From contig SLGK01000005.1 of assembly GCA_007123775.1 (NCBI GenBank), positions 1 to 34,919 on the forward strand: a DNA stretch of 34,919 nt, read 5' to 3'. The notes beneath the pieces are model-generated. The model saw only the letters and a program-made list of their open reading frames with translations, was not told the origin of the DNA and did no database searches. The DNA is from Anaerolineae bacterium. GTDB taxonomy: Bacteria > Chloroflexota > Anaerolineae > Promineifilales > Promineifilaceae. Shown piece after piece: positions 1 through 7,593 of the stretch. The translations under genes were made by a program, and so were the position numbers. Position 1 is the stretch's first letter, and each line of letters starts with the position of its first letter.

Positions 1-728
1 ATGCCATCAATACGGCCGTAGAGAATCTGGCCCCTTTAGTAGCGGAATTGACAAACGGCCGTACCCATCTACGCATCCTCTCCAACCTGAGCGACCGGCG
101 CACGGCCACCGCCCGCTGCACTATCCCCGCCAGCCAACTGGCTCAAGGAGAACTGATAGGTCGAGAAGTAGCCCAATTGATTGAGGAAGCCAACGCCTTT
201 GCTCTGGTAGACCCCTACCGGGCCACCACCCATAACAAGGGCATCATGAACGGCATTGATGCCGTCTGTATTGCTACGGGCAATGATTGGCGGGCAGTTG
301 AGGCGGGTGCCCATGCTTATGCGGCACGAAACGGCCGTTACGCCGCCCTCACCGACTGGCACGTAACCCCCAACGGCGACCTCTACGGCGAAATGACCCT
401 GCCCCTGGCCGTGGGCATTGTCGGTGGAGCCACCAAAGTCCACCCCACCGCCAAAGCGGTCATGAAAATTCTCAACGTCAGCTCGGCCGCTGAACTGGCC
501 CAGATCATGGTTGCCGTCGGCCTGGCCCAAAATCTGGCGGCCATCAAAGCCCTGGCCACCACCGGCATCCAGCAGGGCCACATGCGAATGCACGCCCGCC
601 AGGTGGCTCTCGCCGCCGGGGCTGTCGACGGCCAGGTCCAGCAAATCGCCAACCAGCTTATCCGCGAACAAAACATTCGCATCAATCGAGCGCAGGAGTT
701 ACTGCAAAGTAGCGGAGTGGCGAGGTAA
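1..728 (+). CDS. mvaA: Class II hydroxymethylglutaryl-CoA reductase, C-terminal part (5' end outside window)
   Basis: HMG-CoA reductase makes mevalonate from HMG-CoA, the committed step of the mevalonate route to isoprenoids. The frame is open from base 3 with no start before the window edge, so about 242 residues of an expected 430 or so are present. A TTG at 48 is not needed as a start, because residues upstream of it still match the family. Class II hallmarks are visible: the HNKGIMNG segment with the catalytic Lys, the ATGND segment with the catalytic Asp, and GHMRMHAR with the catalytic His. The last codons, reading SSGVAR and stop, lie inside a GTGGCGAG-type tandem repeat, so the repeat supplies the C-terminus. 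It is the first visible gene of a run with HMG-CoA synthase, thiolase and DUF35. Identification is firm; the N-terminal part cannot be assessed. Confidence 0.93.
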   Translation, partial: AINTAVENLAPLVAELTNGRTHLRILSNLSDRRTATARCTIPASQLAQGELIGREVAQLIEEANAFALVDPYRATTHNKGIMNGIDAVCIATGNDWRAVEAGAHAYAARNGRYAALTDWHVTPNGDLYGEMTLPLAVGIVGGATKVHPTAKAVMKILNVSSAAELAQIMVAVGLAQNLAAIKALATTGIQQGHMRMHARQVALAAGAVDGQVQQIANQLIREQNIRINRAQELLQSSGVAR

Positions 729-792
729 CGAGGTGGCGAAGTGGCGAGGTGGCAAGGTTACTCCGCCACTCCGCCACTTCGCCACTCCGCAA
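711..792. repeat. 8-bp tandem repeat hairpin, GTGGCGAG family
   Basis: Degenerate copies of GTGGCGAG/GTGGCGAA run to about 757. They are followed by the inverted arm with CCGCCACT and CGCCACTT units, so the element can fold into a long hairpin. It begins inside the last codons of HMG-CoA reductase and ends about 22 bp before the HMG-CoA synthase start. The same family recurs at 30231-30312. Confidence 0.85.
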
Positions 793-814
793 CCCATAAA
801 ACAGGACTAAACTT

Positions 815-1903
815 ATGACCAACCCATCCACCAAACCCTATCCCGACAACGGGCTAATGCAAACCGACCGGCCCGTAGGCATCGTCGGTTATGGGGCCTA
901 CGTGCCCCGCTACAGGCTGCCCGCCAGTGAAGTCTCCCGCATGTGGACGGGCGGCGAGGGCGGCGTGCCCATTCTCGAAAAGGCGGTCAACGGCCTGGAC
1001 GAAGACGTAATCACCATGTCGGTCGAGGCGGCCCGCAACGCGCTGCAACGCGCCCAAATCGACCCGCAGGAAATCCGGGCCGTCTGGGTGGGCAGCGAGA
1101 GCCACCCCTACGCCGTCAAGCCCAGCAGCACCATCGTGGCCGAAGCCATTGGCTCCGTGCCGCGCACCCTGGCCGCCGACTGGGAGTTTGCCTGCAAGGC
1201 CGGCACCGAAGCGATGCAGGCGGCCATCGGCTTTGTCGGCTCCGGCATGGCCCGCTATGCCCTGAGCATCGGCATGGACACGGCCCAGGGTCGCCCCGGT
1301 GATGCGCTGGAATATACGGCTGCGGCCGGCGGTGCGGCCATCCTTATCGGCCCAGCCGCTGAGTCGGTCGCCACCATTACCGGATCCTTCTCCTTCGTCA
1401 CCGACACGCCCGACTTTTGGCGGCGTGCCCATGCCGAATACCCCTCGCACGGCGACCGCTTTACGGGCGAACCGGCCTACTTCAAGCACATTCTGGGCGC
1501 AGCCCAGGCGCTCATGGAAGCGGTCGGCACAACAGTAGAGGATTATCGCTGGGCCGTTTTTCACCAGCCCAACGCCAAGTTCCCGGAGCGGGCGGCCAAA
1601 TCGCTCGGCTTCAGCAAGGCCCAAATCGAACCGGGTCTGCTAAGCCCGCGCATCGGCAACACCTACTCCGGCTCCACCATGATCGGGCTGACCGCCATTC
1701 TGGACGTGGCCGATCCCGGCGACCGTATTCTGATGGTCAGCTACGGCTCCGGGGCCGGCTCTGATGCCTTTGACCTGATCGTCACCGACCGCATCCTGGA
1801 ATCCCGCCAGCGAGCCACCAGCACCGAAACCTATATCGCCCGCCGTACTGAGATTGATTATGCGACGTATACGCGCTTCCGTGATAAGTTGAAGATGAAT
1901 TGA
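815..1903 (+). CDS. Hydroxymethylglutaryl-CoA synthase, archaeal type
   Basis: Condenses acetyl-CoA with acetoacetyl-CoA to give HMG-CoA. At 362 aa the protein matches the short archaeal HMG-CoA synthases rather than longer eukaryotic or firmicute forms. The start of the conserved fold reads [15 protein letters not shown] from residue 21. The catalytic triad can be placed: Glu95 in [11 protein letters not shown], Cys127 in [12 protein letters not shown] and His250 in [20 protein letters not shown]. The C-terminal [11 protein letters not shown] and [11 protein letters not shown] segments are typical of the family. AGGA about 8 nt before the ATG supports the start at 815; Met15 at 857 is an alternative because residues 1-19 are not conserved fold. 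In archaea this enzyme forms a complex with a thiolase and a DUF35 protein, and both partners follow here. Confidence 0.93.
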   Translation: MTNPSTKPYPDNGLMQTDRPVGIVGYGAYVPRYRLPASEVSRMWTGGEGGVPILEKAVNGLDEDVITMSVEAARNALQRAQIDPQEIRAVWVGSESHPYAVKPSSTIVAEAIGSVPRTLAADWEFACKAGTEAMQAAIGFVGSGMARYALSIGMDTAQGRPGDALEYTAAAGGAAILIGPAAESVATITGSFSFVTDTPDFWRRAHAEYPSHGDRFTGEPAYFKHILGAAQALMEAVGTTVEDYRWAVFHQPNAKFPERAAKSLGFSKAQIEPGLLSPRIGNTYSGSTMIGLTAILDVADPGDRILMVSYGSGAGSDAFDLIVTDRILESRQRATSTETYIARRTEIDYATYTRFRDKLKMN

Positions 1904-1969
1904 ACGTAAAACGTAATGCGTAAAACGTAAGGCCTGGACTCTGTTCATTACGTTTTACTTCTTACGTCC
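1904..1969. repeat. 7-bp tandem repeat hairpin, GCGTAAT/ACGTAAA family
   Basis: Heptads related to ACGTAAA and TGCGTAA run from the HMG-CoA synthase stop codon to about 1931. After a spacer the complementary TTACGTTTTAC arm follows. The element fills almost the whole gap before the thiolase gene. Related copies lie at 3145-3220, 3422-3464, 21074-21150, 21622-21697 and 31257-31284. Confidence 0.85.
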
Positions 1970-1992
1970 TCAGTAAGAAGGATACTCCCCTC

Positions 1993-3144
1993 ATGACCGA
2001 AGTCGCCATCATTGGCCTGGGCCAAATTGAAGTACAGGAACATTGGGATACCTCGCTGCGCCATCTGGCCTGGTATGCCATCGAGCGGGCGCTGGATGAT
2101 GCCCATACGACGCATATTGACGCCCTGTTTGTGGGCAACATGCTGGCCGGGCAGTTGAGCAATCAGATGCACCTGGGCGCGCTTATCGCCGATTTTGCCG
2201 GACTGCGTGGCATTGAGGCGGTCACGGTGGAAGCGGCCGATGCCTCCGGCGGGCTGGCGCTGCGTCAGGCGGTGCTGGCCGTCCGCAGCGGCCAGGTGCA
2301 AACCGCGCTGGCCGTCGGCGTGGAAAAGTTCACCGACCAGACCGGCGCGAATTTGACAACGGCCCTGTCCACCAGCCTGGACGCCGATTATGAGGCGGTG
2401 CATGGGGCCACCCCGGCCGCCATTGGCGCCTTAATGATGCGCCGCTATATGCACGAATATGGCCTGGAACTGGCCGACTTTGCCGGTTTTAGCGTGAATG
2501 CCCACGCCAACGGCTCTAAAAATCCGCTGGCGATGTTCCGCAACCAGTTGAAGGCGGAACGGTTTACGGCCGCACCCCTCGTCGCCACGCCCATTACCCT
2601 GTTTGACGCCGCGCCGACGGGTGACGGGGCCGCCGCCGTTATTGTCACCAATCGGGAGCGGGCTATGGATATGGTGCCGCAGCCGGTGGTGGTCGCGGGA
2701 TCGGCCGTGGCCAATGAGCCGTTAGCCCTCCACGACCGACGCGACGCTATCTGGCTGCGGGCGGCCGAACAGAGCGCGGCCAAAGCGATGCAAGCAGCGG
2801 GCGTGACGCCGGCCGACATTGATCTGGCTGAACTGCACGATGCTTTTACCATTTTGGCCGCGCTCTCGTTGGAAGCGTGTGGCTTTGCCGAGCGGGGTCA
2901 GGGCTGGCAGTTGGCGCGTGATGGGGAGATTGGACCAAACGGCCGTATTCCCATCAGCACCTTTGGCGGACTCAAAGCGCGGGGCAATCCGGGCGGGGCC
3001 ACCGGCCTCTACCAGGTTGTGGAGGTAGCCCGTCAACTGCGCGGGCAGGCCGGCGATTGCCAGATTGCCAACGCCCAAATCGGCCTGGCTCAGAATTTAG
3101 GCAGCAATGGGGCAACGGCCGTGACCCATATTTTGAAAACGTGA
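1993..3144 (+). CDS. Thiolase-family protein of the archaeal HMG-CoA synthase operon type, with catalytic Cys and His replaced
   Basis: 383 aa with a thiolase fold. The expected role is making acetoacetyl-CoA and passing it to HMG-CoA synthase through the DUF35 partner. Fold motifs are intact: VGNMLAGQLSNQMHLGALIA, SGGLALRQAV, GVEKFTD, SVNAHANGSKNP, ELHDAFT and GGLKARG. Two key residues are not as expected. The nucleophile motif EAACASGG reads EAADASGG, so Cys is Asp83 (codon GAT at 2239-2241). The GHPxGATG motif reads GNPGGATG, so His is Asn332 (codon AAT at 2986-2988). The C-terminal Cys motif is also absent, but that is common in this subfamily. Position between HMG-CoA synthase and DUF35 argues for a role in that complex, perhaps structural. 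Family assignment is firm; thiolase activity is doubtful from sequence. Confidence 0.88.
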   Translation: MTEVAIIGLGQIEVQEHWDTSLRHLAWYAIERALDDAHTTHIDALFVGNMLAGQLSNQMHLGALIADFAGLRGIEAVTVEAADASGGLALRQAVLAVRSGQVQTALAVGVEKFTDQTGANLTTALSTSLDADYEAVHGATPAAIGALMMRRYMHEYGLELADFAGFSVNAHANGSKNPLAMFRNQLKAERFTAAPLVATPITLFDAAPTGDGAAAVIVTNRERAMDMVPQPVVVAGSAVANEPLALHDRRDAIWLRAAEQSAAKAMQAAGVTPADIDLAELHDAFTILAALSLEACGFAERGQGWQLARDGEIGPNGRIPISTFGGLKARGNPGGATGLYQVVEVARQLRGQAGDCQIANAQIGLAQNLGSNGATAVTHILKT

Positions 3145-3220
3145 GACGTCGTGAGACGTAAAGCGTAAAACGTAAAACGTAACGAGTGAAGTTTACGCAT
3201 TACGTTTTACGCTTTACGCA
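3145..3220. repeat. 7-bp tandem repeat hairpin, GCGTAAA/ACGTAAA family
   Basis: After the thiolase stop, heptads close to GTGAGAC, GCGTAAA and ACGTAAA run to about 3185. The complementary arm with TTACGCA, TTACGTT and TTACGCT units follows, giving a long hairpin. Confidence 0.8.
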
Positions 3221-3421
3221 GCTTGACATAACTCCCCAATTCCCCTTATTTCCCCCTGTTCTGATAGCTTTTGATAGCTTTTTGGCCTTGACTGACAGCG
3301 AATGAGAGCTTTTTCGTCTCATAATCAAGGTTAGGTCAGCGGCCCAAACGGGTCGCGGACCACAAACGTTGAAATCAAGAATAAGCAATTTACGCGTGAA
3401 ACGCCCGCTATCCCACAAAAG
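3221..3421. other. Non-coding stretch between two GCGTAAA-family repeats
   Basis: About 200 bp with no convincing gene. A minus-strand open frame here (3200-3418) runs into the flanking repeats and resembles nothing I know. The visible structure is two TGATAGCTTTT copies near 3262-3281 and a nested inverted repeat: outer arms CCTTGA at 3286-3291 and TCAAGG at 3325-3330, inner arms ATGAGA and TCTCAT around a T-rich loop. Tandem repeats of one family lie on both sides, so this could be an inserted segment or the site of a small RNA. Neither is established. Confidence 0.35.
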
Positions 3422-3464
3422 TCATTACGTTTTACGCATTACGTTTCACGCTTTGCGCTTTACG
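3422..3464. repeat. Single-arm 7-bp tandem repeat, TTACGTT/TTACGCA family
   Basis: About six heptads of the TTACGTT, TTACGCA and TTACGCT type in one orientation only. No opposite arm lies next to it, but it is complementary to the left arm of the element at 3145-3185. The two could pair across the intervening 200 bp. It ends just upstream of the DUF35 ribosome-binding site. Confidence 0.7.
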
Positions 3465-3491
3465 GACAATTGCGGAGGCTAAGAAAAAATA

Positions 3492-3935
3492 ATGGAAGTT
3501 TCACGTCATTGGCGCTTAAATCAACAGAGATACCAACTGGTCGGCGAGACCTGCGATACCTGCGGGGTTAAACTATTCCCGCCGCGCGACGTTTGCCTGG
3601 AATGCGAAGCCCCGGCTTACGAACTGTTTACCTTTTCCGGGCGGGGTGAAGTCTACTCCTACACCACCATCTATGATGCCCCGGCCGGTTTTGAGCATAA
3701 CGCGCCCTACACCGTGGCCCTCATCAAGCTGGATGAAGGCCCCATTGTCACGGCGCAACTGACCGACATCATGAAAGAGGAAGTCCACATCGGCCTGCCC
3801 GTGGAAATGGTGACGCGCAAGCTGACCACCGACGGCGCTGAAGGGATGATTGTTTACGGTTACAAATTCCGGCCGGCCGTCAGCCAACCCATCAGCCAGC
3901 CGCAGCCAATGCAGCGAGAACTGGTCGCCGTCTGA
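3492..3935 (+). CDS. DUF35 Zn-ribbon/OB-fold protein, partner of archaeal-type HMG-CoA synthase and thiolase
   Basis: 147 aa. The N-terminal rubredoxin-like Zn ribbon has Cys21, Cys24, Cys35 and Cys38 (CDTCG and CLEC), followed by an OB-fold from about residue 45 with GRGEVYSYTTIYDAP and YTVALIKLDEGP. In archaea the protein of this family bridges thiolase and HMG-CoA synthase and provides a shared CoA-binding site, so that acetoacetyl-CoA is channelled. The operon context here is the same. GGAGG at 3474-3478 is 13 nt from the ATG, which is long but acceptable. The last 18 residues or so, rich in Pro and Gln, look like a disordered tail. A strong terminator follows. It could instead serve other CoA enzymes, as some DUF35 proteins do, but position favours the mevalonate role. 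Confidence 0.9.
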   Translation: MEVSRHWRLNQQRYQLVGETCDTCGVKLFPPRDVCLECEAPAYELFTFSGRGEVYSYTTIYDAPAGFEHNAPYTVALIKLDEGPIVTAQLTDIMKEEVHIGLPVEMVTRKLTTDGAEGMIVYGYKFRPAVSQPISQPQPMQRELVAV

Positions 3936-3949
3936 TTCTAACCAGGCCA

Positions 3950-3980
3950 GACTACAAAAGTCTCGCAGACTTTTGTAGTC
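3950..3980. terminator. Perfect 14-bp inverted repeat after the mevalonate operon
   Basis: Arms 3950-3963 and 3967-3980 pair perfectly around a 3-nt loop, CGC. A short T run follows on the plus strand. It lies 15 bp after the DUF35 stop and directly before a second, more classical terminator, so the pair probably acts together. Confidence 0.6.
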
Positions 3981-3995
3981 TTTCCGGATAAAAGC

Positions 3996-4029
3996 AAAAG
4001 ACCTGCCAACAAATGGGCAGGTCTTTTTT
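3996..4029 (+). terminator. Rho-independent terminator, possibly bidirectional
   Basis: Stem AAAAGACCTGCC (3996-4007) pairs with GGCAGGTCTTTT (4016-4027) and ends in a T run to 4029. An A run on the other side could give termination on the minus strand too. It sits between the convergent mevalonate operon and radical SAM gene. Confidence 0.9.
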
Positions 4030-4053
4030 ATTGCTCGCGCACAAGCGCATGAA

Positions 4054-4111
4054 AAATGTAGCGCAAACATCCCTGTTTGCGTGGTCAAGCAGGGATGCTT
4101 GACCTACATTT
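4054..4111. repeat. Compact double-hairpin element with complementary loops
   Basis: An 8-bp outer stem (4054-4061 with 4104-4111) encloses two perfect 8-bp hairpins: 4062-4081 with loop TCCC and 4084-4103 with loop GGGA. The loops are exact complements, and the larger segments CATCCCTG and CAGGGATG also pair. It lies between the terminator at 3996-4029 and the 3' end of the radical SAM gene. A second element of similar layout lies at 30344-30392. Confidence 0.75.
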
Positions 4112-4140
4112 ACCTCCGCGTCTCTGCGCGAGAATTGTTC

Positions 4141-6093
4141 TTACGACAGCACCTTGAGCGGAATCCCGCCCACCGTCGGCACCGGCTCCTGGCGCGGCTG
4201 GTGGTGGGGGCGTGTGGGTACGGGCGGACATTCCCAGCCAGAATCGGCCGTTTCCCGACGCAAATCCCGCAGCTTAGGCAAAATACCGCAGGCAAAACAT
4301 TGGTGACGGCAGTCAATGCGCGTCTCCTGCTCCTTACTCATCAGGTAATCCTGCGTCAAGAACTTCTTGGTTACGGCGATGTCGATATGCTCCCAGGGAA
4401 AAATCTCGTCAATGGTACGCTTGCGGTGGGTGTAAAAATGAGGCTCTAAGCCTATTTCGGCCATGGCGCCGTACCAGGCATCCTCGTTGAAATGCTCCAT
4501 CCAGGCATCAAATTTAGCCCCGCGCTGCCAGGCCAGCTCCACTACCTGAGCCATTCGCCGGTCGCCGCGTGCCAGAAAGCCCTCAAAGAGCGACTCTTGG
4601 GGATCATTCCAGCGCAGCCGCAGCCCGGCCCCGCGAATTTCCCGCTTGAGCAAAGCCAGTTTGGCCTCGACCGCCTCCATCTGGTCCATCGGCTCCCACT
4701 GGAAGGGGGTATGGGGTTTGGGGATAAAGGTGCTGACGCCCACGTTAACGCTGGCCTTGTTGCCGTGAATCTTACGCCCCTCGGCCAACACCTGCCTGGA
4801 GAGGTCGACAATCGCCTCTACATCCTCCATCTCTTCCAGGGGGTGGCCGATCATGAAGTAGAGCTTGATGGTGCGCCAGTCGCGCCGGTAGATTTCGCGG
4901 GCGGTTGCCAGCAGCTCCTCGTGGGTCACGTATTTGTTGATGATGTTACGCATCTTTTCCGTGGCTGCTTCGGGGGCCAGGGTAAAGCCGCCCCGCTTGC
5001 TGTCGCCCAAATTATCCATCAACTGGGTCGAAACGCTTTCTGTCCGCAGCGAGGGCAGGGAGATGTTCAGCCCCAGGTGGCCAAAGCGCTCGCCAATCTT
5101 TTCCGTCAGTTCCAGCACGTGGGTGTAGTCGCTGGAGGAGAGAGATAGGAGGGCGATTTCTTCGTAGCCCGTTTTTTCCAGGATTTCCTCCATCGCTTCG
5201 AGTACTTCGTCAACCGGCCGTTCGCGCACGGGGCGCGTGACCATGCCGGCGTGGCAGAAGCGGCAGCCCCGTGTACAGCCGCGCATAATCTCAATGGGGG
5301 CGCGGTTGTGGACCGTCTCGATGAAGGGGATGATGAAGTTGGTCACGGGCGGCGGCATGACGGGTACAATCGTTTTCATCACTTTGGCCGGGGCTTCAGA
5401 CATATTGGGGGTGATGGCCTTTACGGTGCCGTTGTCTTGGTAGGTGACGTCATAGAAGCGAGGCACGTAGCAACCCTCGATCTGGGCAATGTAGCGCAGT
5501 TGGGTTTCCCGGTCCAAATGTTGGGCGGCCCGCATGACGCCGATGATTTTGAGAATGGCCTCTTCCCCTTCGCCAATGACAAAAACGTCAATGAAGGGGG
5601 CCATTGGTTCCGGGTTGTAGCAGGCGTGGCCGCCGGCGATGACCAGCGGGTAGCTGGCATCTCGCTCCTCGGCACGGATGGGCATTCCGGCCAGGTCGAT
5701 CAGGTTGAGGGCGTTGGTGAACAACTGCTCGTAGGGCAGACTGATAGCCAGCATGTCGAAGTCGCGGATGGGGTGTTTGGTTTCCAGCGAGAAGAGGGGC
5801 AAACCCTGTTCGCGCATGATTTCTTCCATGTCGGTCCAGGGGTTGTAGGTGCGCTCGGCCAGCAGATTGCGGTGCTGGTTGATGATGTCGTAGAGGATCA
5901 TCAACCCCAGGTTGGACATGCCCAGGTCGTAGATGTCGGGGAAGGCCAGAGCGACTTTGTAGTCAATCTCATCCCAGTTTTTGACAACCTGGTTGTATTC
6001 GCCGCCGGTGTAACGGCCGGGTTTGTTGACGCGGGGCAGAATGCGCTCTAGCGCCCTTTCGATTTGTGTGGAATTTTGTAACATAATCACCAT
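4141..6093 (-). CDS. B12-binding-like radical SAM protein, TIGR03960 type
   Basis: 650 aa. Residues 45-190 or so look like a cobalamin-binding-like Rossmann region, with FPDIYDLGMSNLGL and VIAGGHACYNPEPMAPFID. The radical SAM core follows with CTRGCRFC, giving Cys273, Cys277 and Cys280 as ligands of the 4Fe-4S cluster. The C-terminus has a further Cys group, DCRHQCFACGI, seen in TIGR03960 proteins; a proline-rich tail ends the protein. The substrate is unknown. GAGAG lies too close to the first ATG (6093) but 7-9 nt from the in-frame ATG at 6084, so Met4 may be the real start. A good promoter lies upstream at 6118-6147. The gene stands alone, divergent from the lipoprotein gene at 6201. This gene contains no copy of the ACGGCCGT palindrome. 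Confidence 0.88.
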   Translation of the reverse strand: MVIMLQNSTQIERALERILPRVNKPGRYTGGEYNQVVKNWDEIDYKVALAFPDIYDLGMSNLGLMILYDIINQHRNLLAERTYNPWTDMEEIMREQGLPLFSLETKHPIRDFDMLAISLPYEQLFTNALNLIDLAGMPIRAEERDASYPLVIAGGHACYNPEPMAPFIDVFVIGEGEEAILKIIGVMRAAQHLDRETQLRYIAQIEGCYVPRFYDVTYQDNGTVKAITPNMSEAPAKVMKTIVPVMPPPVTNFIIPFIETVHNRAPIEIMRGCTRGCRFCHAGMVTRPVRERPVDEVLEAMEEILEKTGYEEIALLSLSSSDYTHVLELTEKIGERFGHLGLNISLPSLRTESVSTQLMDNLGDSKRGGFTLAPEAATEKMRNIINKYVTHEELLATAREIYRRDWRTIKLYFMIGHPLEEMEDVEAIVDLSRQVLAEGRKIHGNKASVNVGVSTFIPKPHTPFQWEPMDQMEAVEAKLALLKREIRGAGLRLRWNDPQESLFEGFLARGDRRMAQVVELAWQRGAKFDAWMEHFNEDAWYGAMAEIGLEPHFYTHRKRTIDEIFPWEHIDIAVTKKFLTQDYLMSKEQETRIDCRHQCFACGILPKLRDLRRETADSGWECPPVPTRPHHQPRQEPVPTVGGIPLKVLS

Positions 6094-6117
6094 CTCTCTC
6101 TTATGTAGTACGTTTAG

Positions 6118-6147
6118 ATTATAACAAATATCCCGTTTCTGTGTGAA
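6118..6147 (-). promoter_or_regulatory. Sigma-70-like promoter of the radical SAM gene
   Basis: On the minus strand, TTCACA (6147-6142) is followed by an 18-nt spacer and TATAAT (6123-6118), with an extended TGT just before the -10 box. It lies about 25-35 nt upstream of the candidate start codons. Confidence 0.65.
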
Positions 6148-6186
6148 ACTCTTATGAGTAAAGTCGTTTGGCGGCCGGGCTTCCCC

Positions 6187-6192
6187 TACAAT
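6187..6192 (+). promoter_or_regulatory. -10-like box 8 nt before an ATG (possible leaderless start)
   Basis: TACAAT ends 8 nt before the ATG at 6201, and no Shine-Dalgarno sequence lies in the gap. Transcription would start at or next to the ATG. No clear -35 box is visible. Confidence 0.4.
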
Positions 6193-6200
6193 GAAGCGCT

Positions 6201-7544
6201 ATGAAACGAATTGGCTATCTAATCATACTTGCCCTACTTGTTGCTGGCTGCCGCCTGCTGCCGGCCGAATCAACCCCAACACCAACTTTGCCGCCTATGC
6301 CGGAACTGGAAACGGCCGTTGCCACCAACCCTGCCCCCGCCACCGAAACGGCCGATACTGAAGTGGCCCAACTGTATCTCCCCTTCACCAGCACCGAGCC
6401 AGAAACACCCACACCGACCCCCACGCCTGAGCCAGAACCAACGCCGACCATTGACCTGACCCCATCTCCCACGCCCCTGCCTGCCTTTCCCCCCTACGAT
6501 GGACCACCCCTGCGCCGTAGCGACATCGGCATCCAGGTCCACATGTTTGGGGAAGAGCAGAACTGGCTTTTTGAACATATGAACGTATTAAACGTGGGTT
6601 GGGTGAAGGTGCAGCTATCCTGGAAGCTCTACGAGCCTGAGCCGGGCGGGTATGACATGGAACGTATCGAAGAATTGGACCGTTTCATTGAGCGGGCCAA
6701 CGGCGACAATATCCAGGTGATGCTGGGTCTGGCCAAAGCGCCGGAATGGAGCCGCTCTACCACCGAGGAGGATGGCCCACCGGCCGACTATGGCCAGTTC
6801 CGGGAATTTGCTTTCTTTCTGGCTAACCGCTACCGGGGCCAGGTAGCTGCCTATGAGCTGTGGAATGAATCAAACCTGCGCCGGGAGTGGAACGGCAAGC
6901 GTCTGCATGGGGCTGAGTTGGTAGCATTGACCCGTGAAGGGGCGGCCGGCATTCGCGCTGGCGATCCTAACGCGATTATCATCAGCGCGGCCCCGGCTAC
7001 TACTGGCGTCAATGATGGGGTAACGGCCGTTGACGATCGCGTCTATCTGGAGCAAATGCTGGCGGCCGGCGTGGGCAACGTTGTAGACGGTATTGGTGTG
7101 CATCCCTATGGCTGGGCCAATCCTGCCCTGAGCCGCGTGGGAGATGGTACCTCACCCGCCCCCAGCCACAATAACCACCCCAGCTTCTTTTTCCGCAACA
7201 CCATCGAGGATTACCTCGCCCTGCTGGACCGGTATGGAGTCAACCACCAGCTTTGGGTAACGGAGTTTGGCTGGGGCAGCGTCGAAAATTTTGGTGGCGG
7301 TCCGGCCCCCGAAGCCCCCTTTATGGCTTATGTGTCAGAATGGGAACAGGCGATCTATACGATGGATGCCTTTGCCCTGGCCCATGAGAACCAACGCGTT
7401 GGACCAATGATGTTGTGGAATCTCAACTTCGCGCCGCTGCTTGGCCCGGAGGCGAGCAAAGCGGGCTACAGTCTGGTCCGGCCCGATGGCTCGCTGCGGC
7501 CACTTTACCTGGCTCTACTCAATGTGCCCCGTGCGCCCGAATAG
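6201..7544 (+). CDS. Lipoprotein with clan GH-A glycoside hydrolase-like domain
   Basis: 447 aa. A lipoprotein signal peptide ends in LLVAGC, with Cys17 as the lipidation site, so the protein is probably surface-anchored. Residues 18-100 form a Thr/Pro/Glu-rich linker. From about residue 105 a (beta/alpha)8 glycosidase-like domain follows, with GWVKVQLSWKLYEP, the probable acid/base Glu223 in ELWNESN and the probable nucleophile Glu355 in WVTEFGWG. The layout resembles GH5/GH39-like proteins of clan GH-A; the exact family and substrate cannot be given. It may act on external or cell-wall polysaccharide. It is convergent with the DUF429 gene. Near 7564-7596 an imperfect inverted repeat overlaps the stop region of that neighbour. 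The start is supported by the signal peptide, not by a ribosome-binding site. Confidence 0.85.
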   Translation: MKRIGYLIILALLVAGCRLLPAESTPTPTLPPMPELETAVATNPAPATETADTEVAQLYLPFTSTEPETPTPTPTPEPEPTPTIDLTPSPTPLPAFPPYDGPPLRRSDIGIQVHMFGEEQNWLFEHMNVLNVGWVKVQLSWKLYEPEPGGYDMERIEELDRFIERANGDNIQVMLGLAKAPEWSRSTTEEDGPPADYGQFREFAFFLANRYRGQVAAYELWNESNLRREWNGKRLHGAELVALTREGAAGIRAGDPNAIIISAAPATTGVNDGVTAVDDRVYLEQMLAAGVGNVVDGIGVHPYGWANPALSRVGDGTSPAPSHNNHPSFFFRNTIEDYLALLDRYGVNHQLWVTEFGWGSVENFGGGPAPEAPFMAYVSEWEQAIYTMDAFALAHENQRVGPMMLWNLNFAPLLGPEASKAGYSLVRPDGSLRPLYLALLNVPRAPE

Positions 7545-7593
7545 AACATGGATAAACGGAGCGTAATACAGACGAAACCGGTAGAAGTCTGTG

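Noticed and set aside
854..1624. Long minus-strand open frame inside the HMG-CoA synthase gene
   Set aside because: It lies wholly opposite a gene with all family motifs; the translation is Gly/Ala/Asp-rich with no recognisable domain, as expected from an antisense frame in GC-rich DNA.
3200..3418. 72-codon minus-strand frame in the gap before DUF35
   Set aside because: Both ends fall in tandem repeats, there is no ribosome-binding site and the protein resembles nothing known.
4081..4449. 122-codon plus-strand frame near the 3' end of the radical SAM gene
   Set aside because: It begins inside the double-hairpin element and then runs antisense to the radical SAM C-terminus.
5251..6051. 266-codon plus-strand frame opposite the radical SAM gene
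   Set aside because: Antisense to a well-supported gene; composition is biased (Gly, Val, Asp) and no motif is seen.
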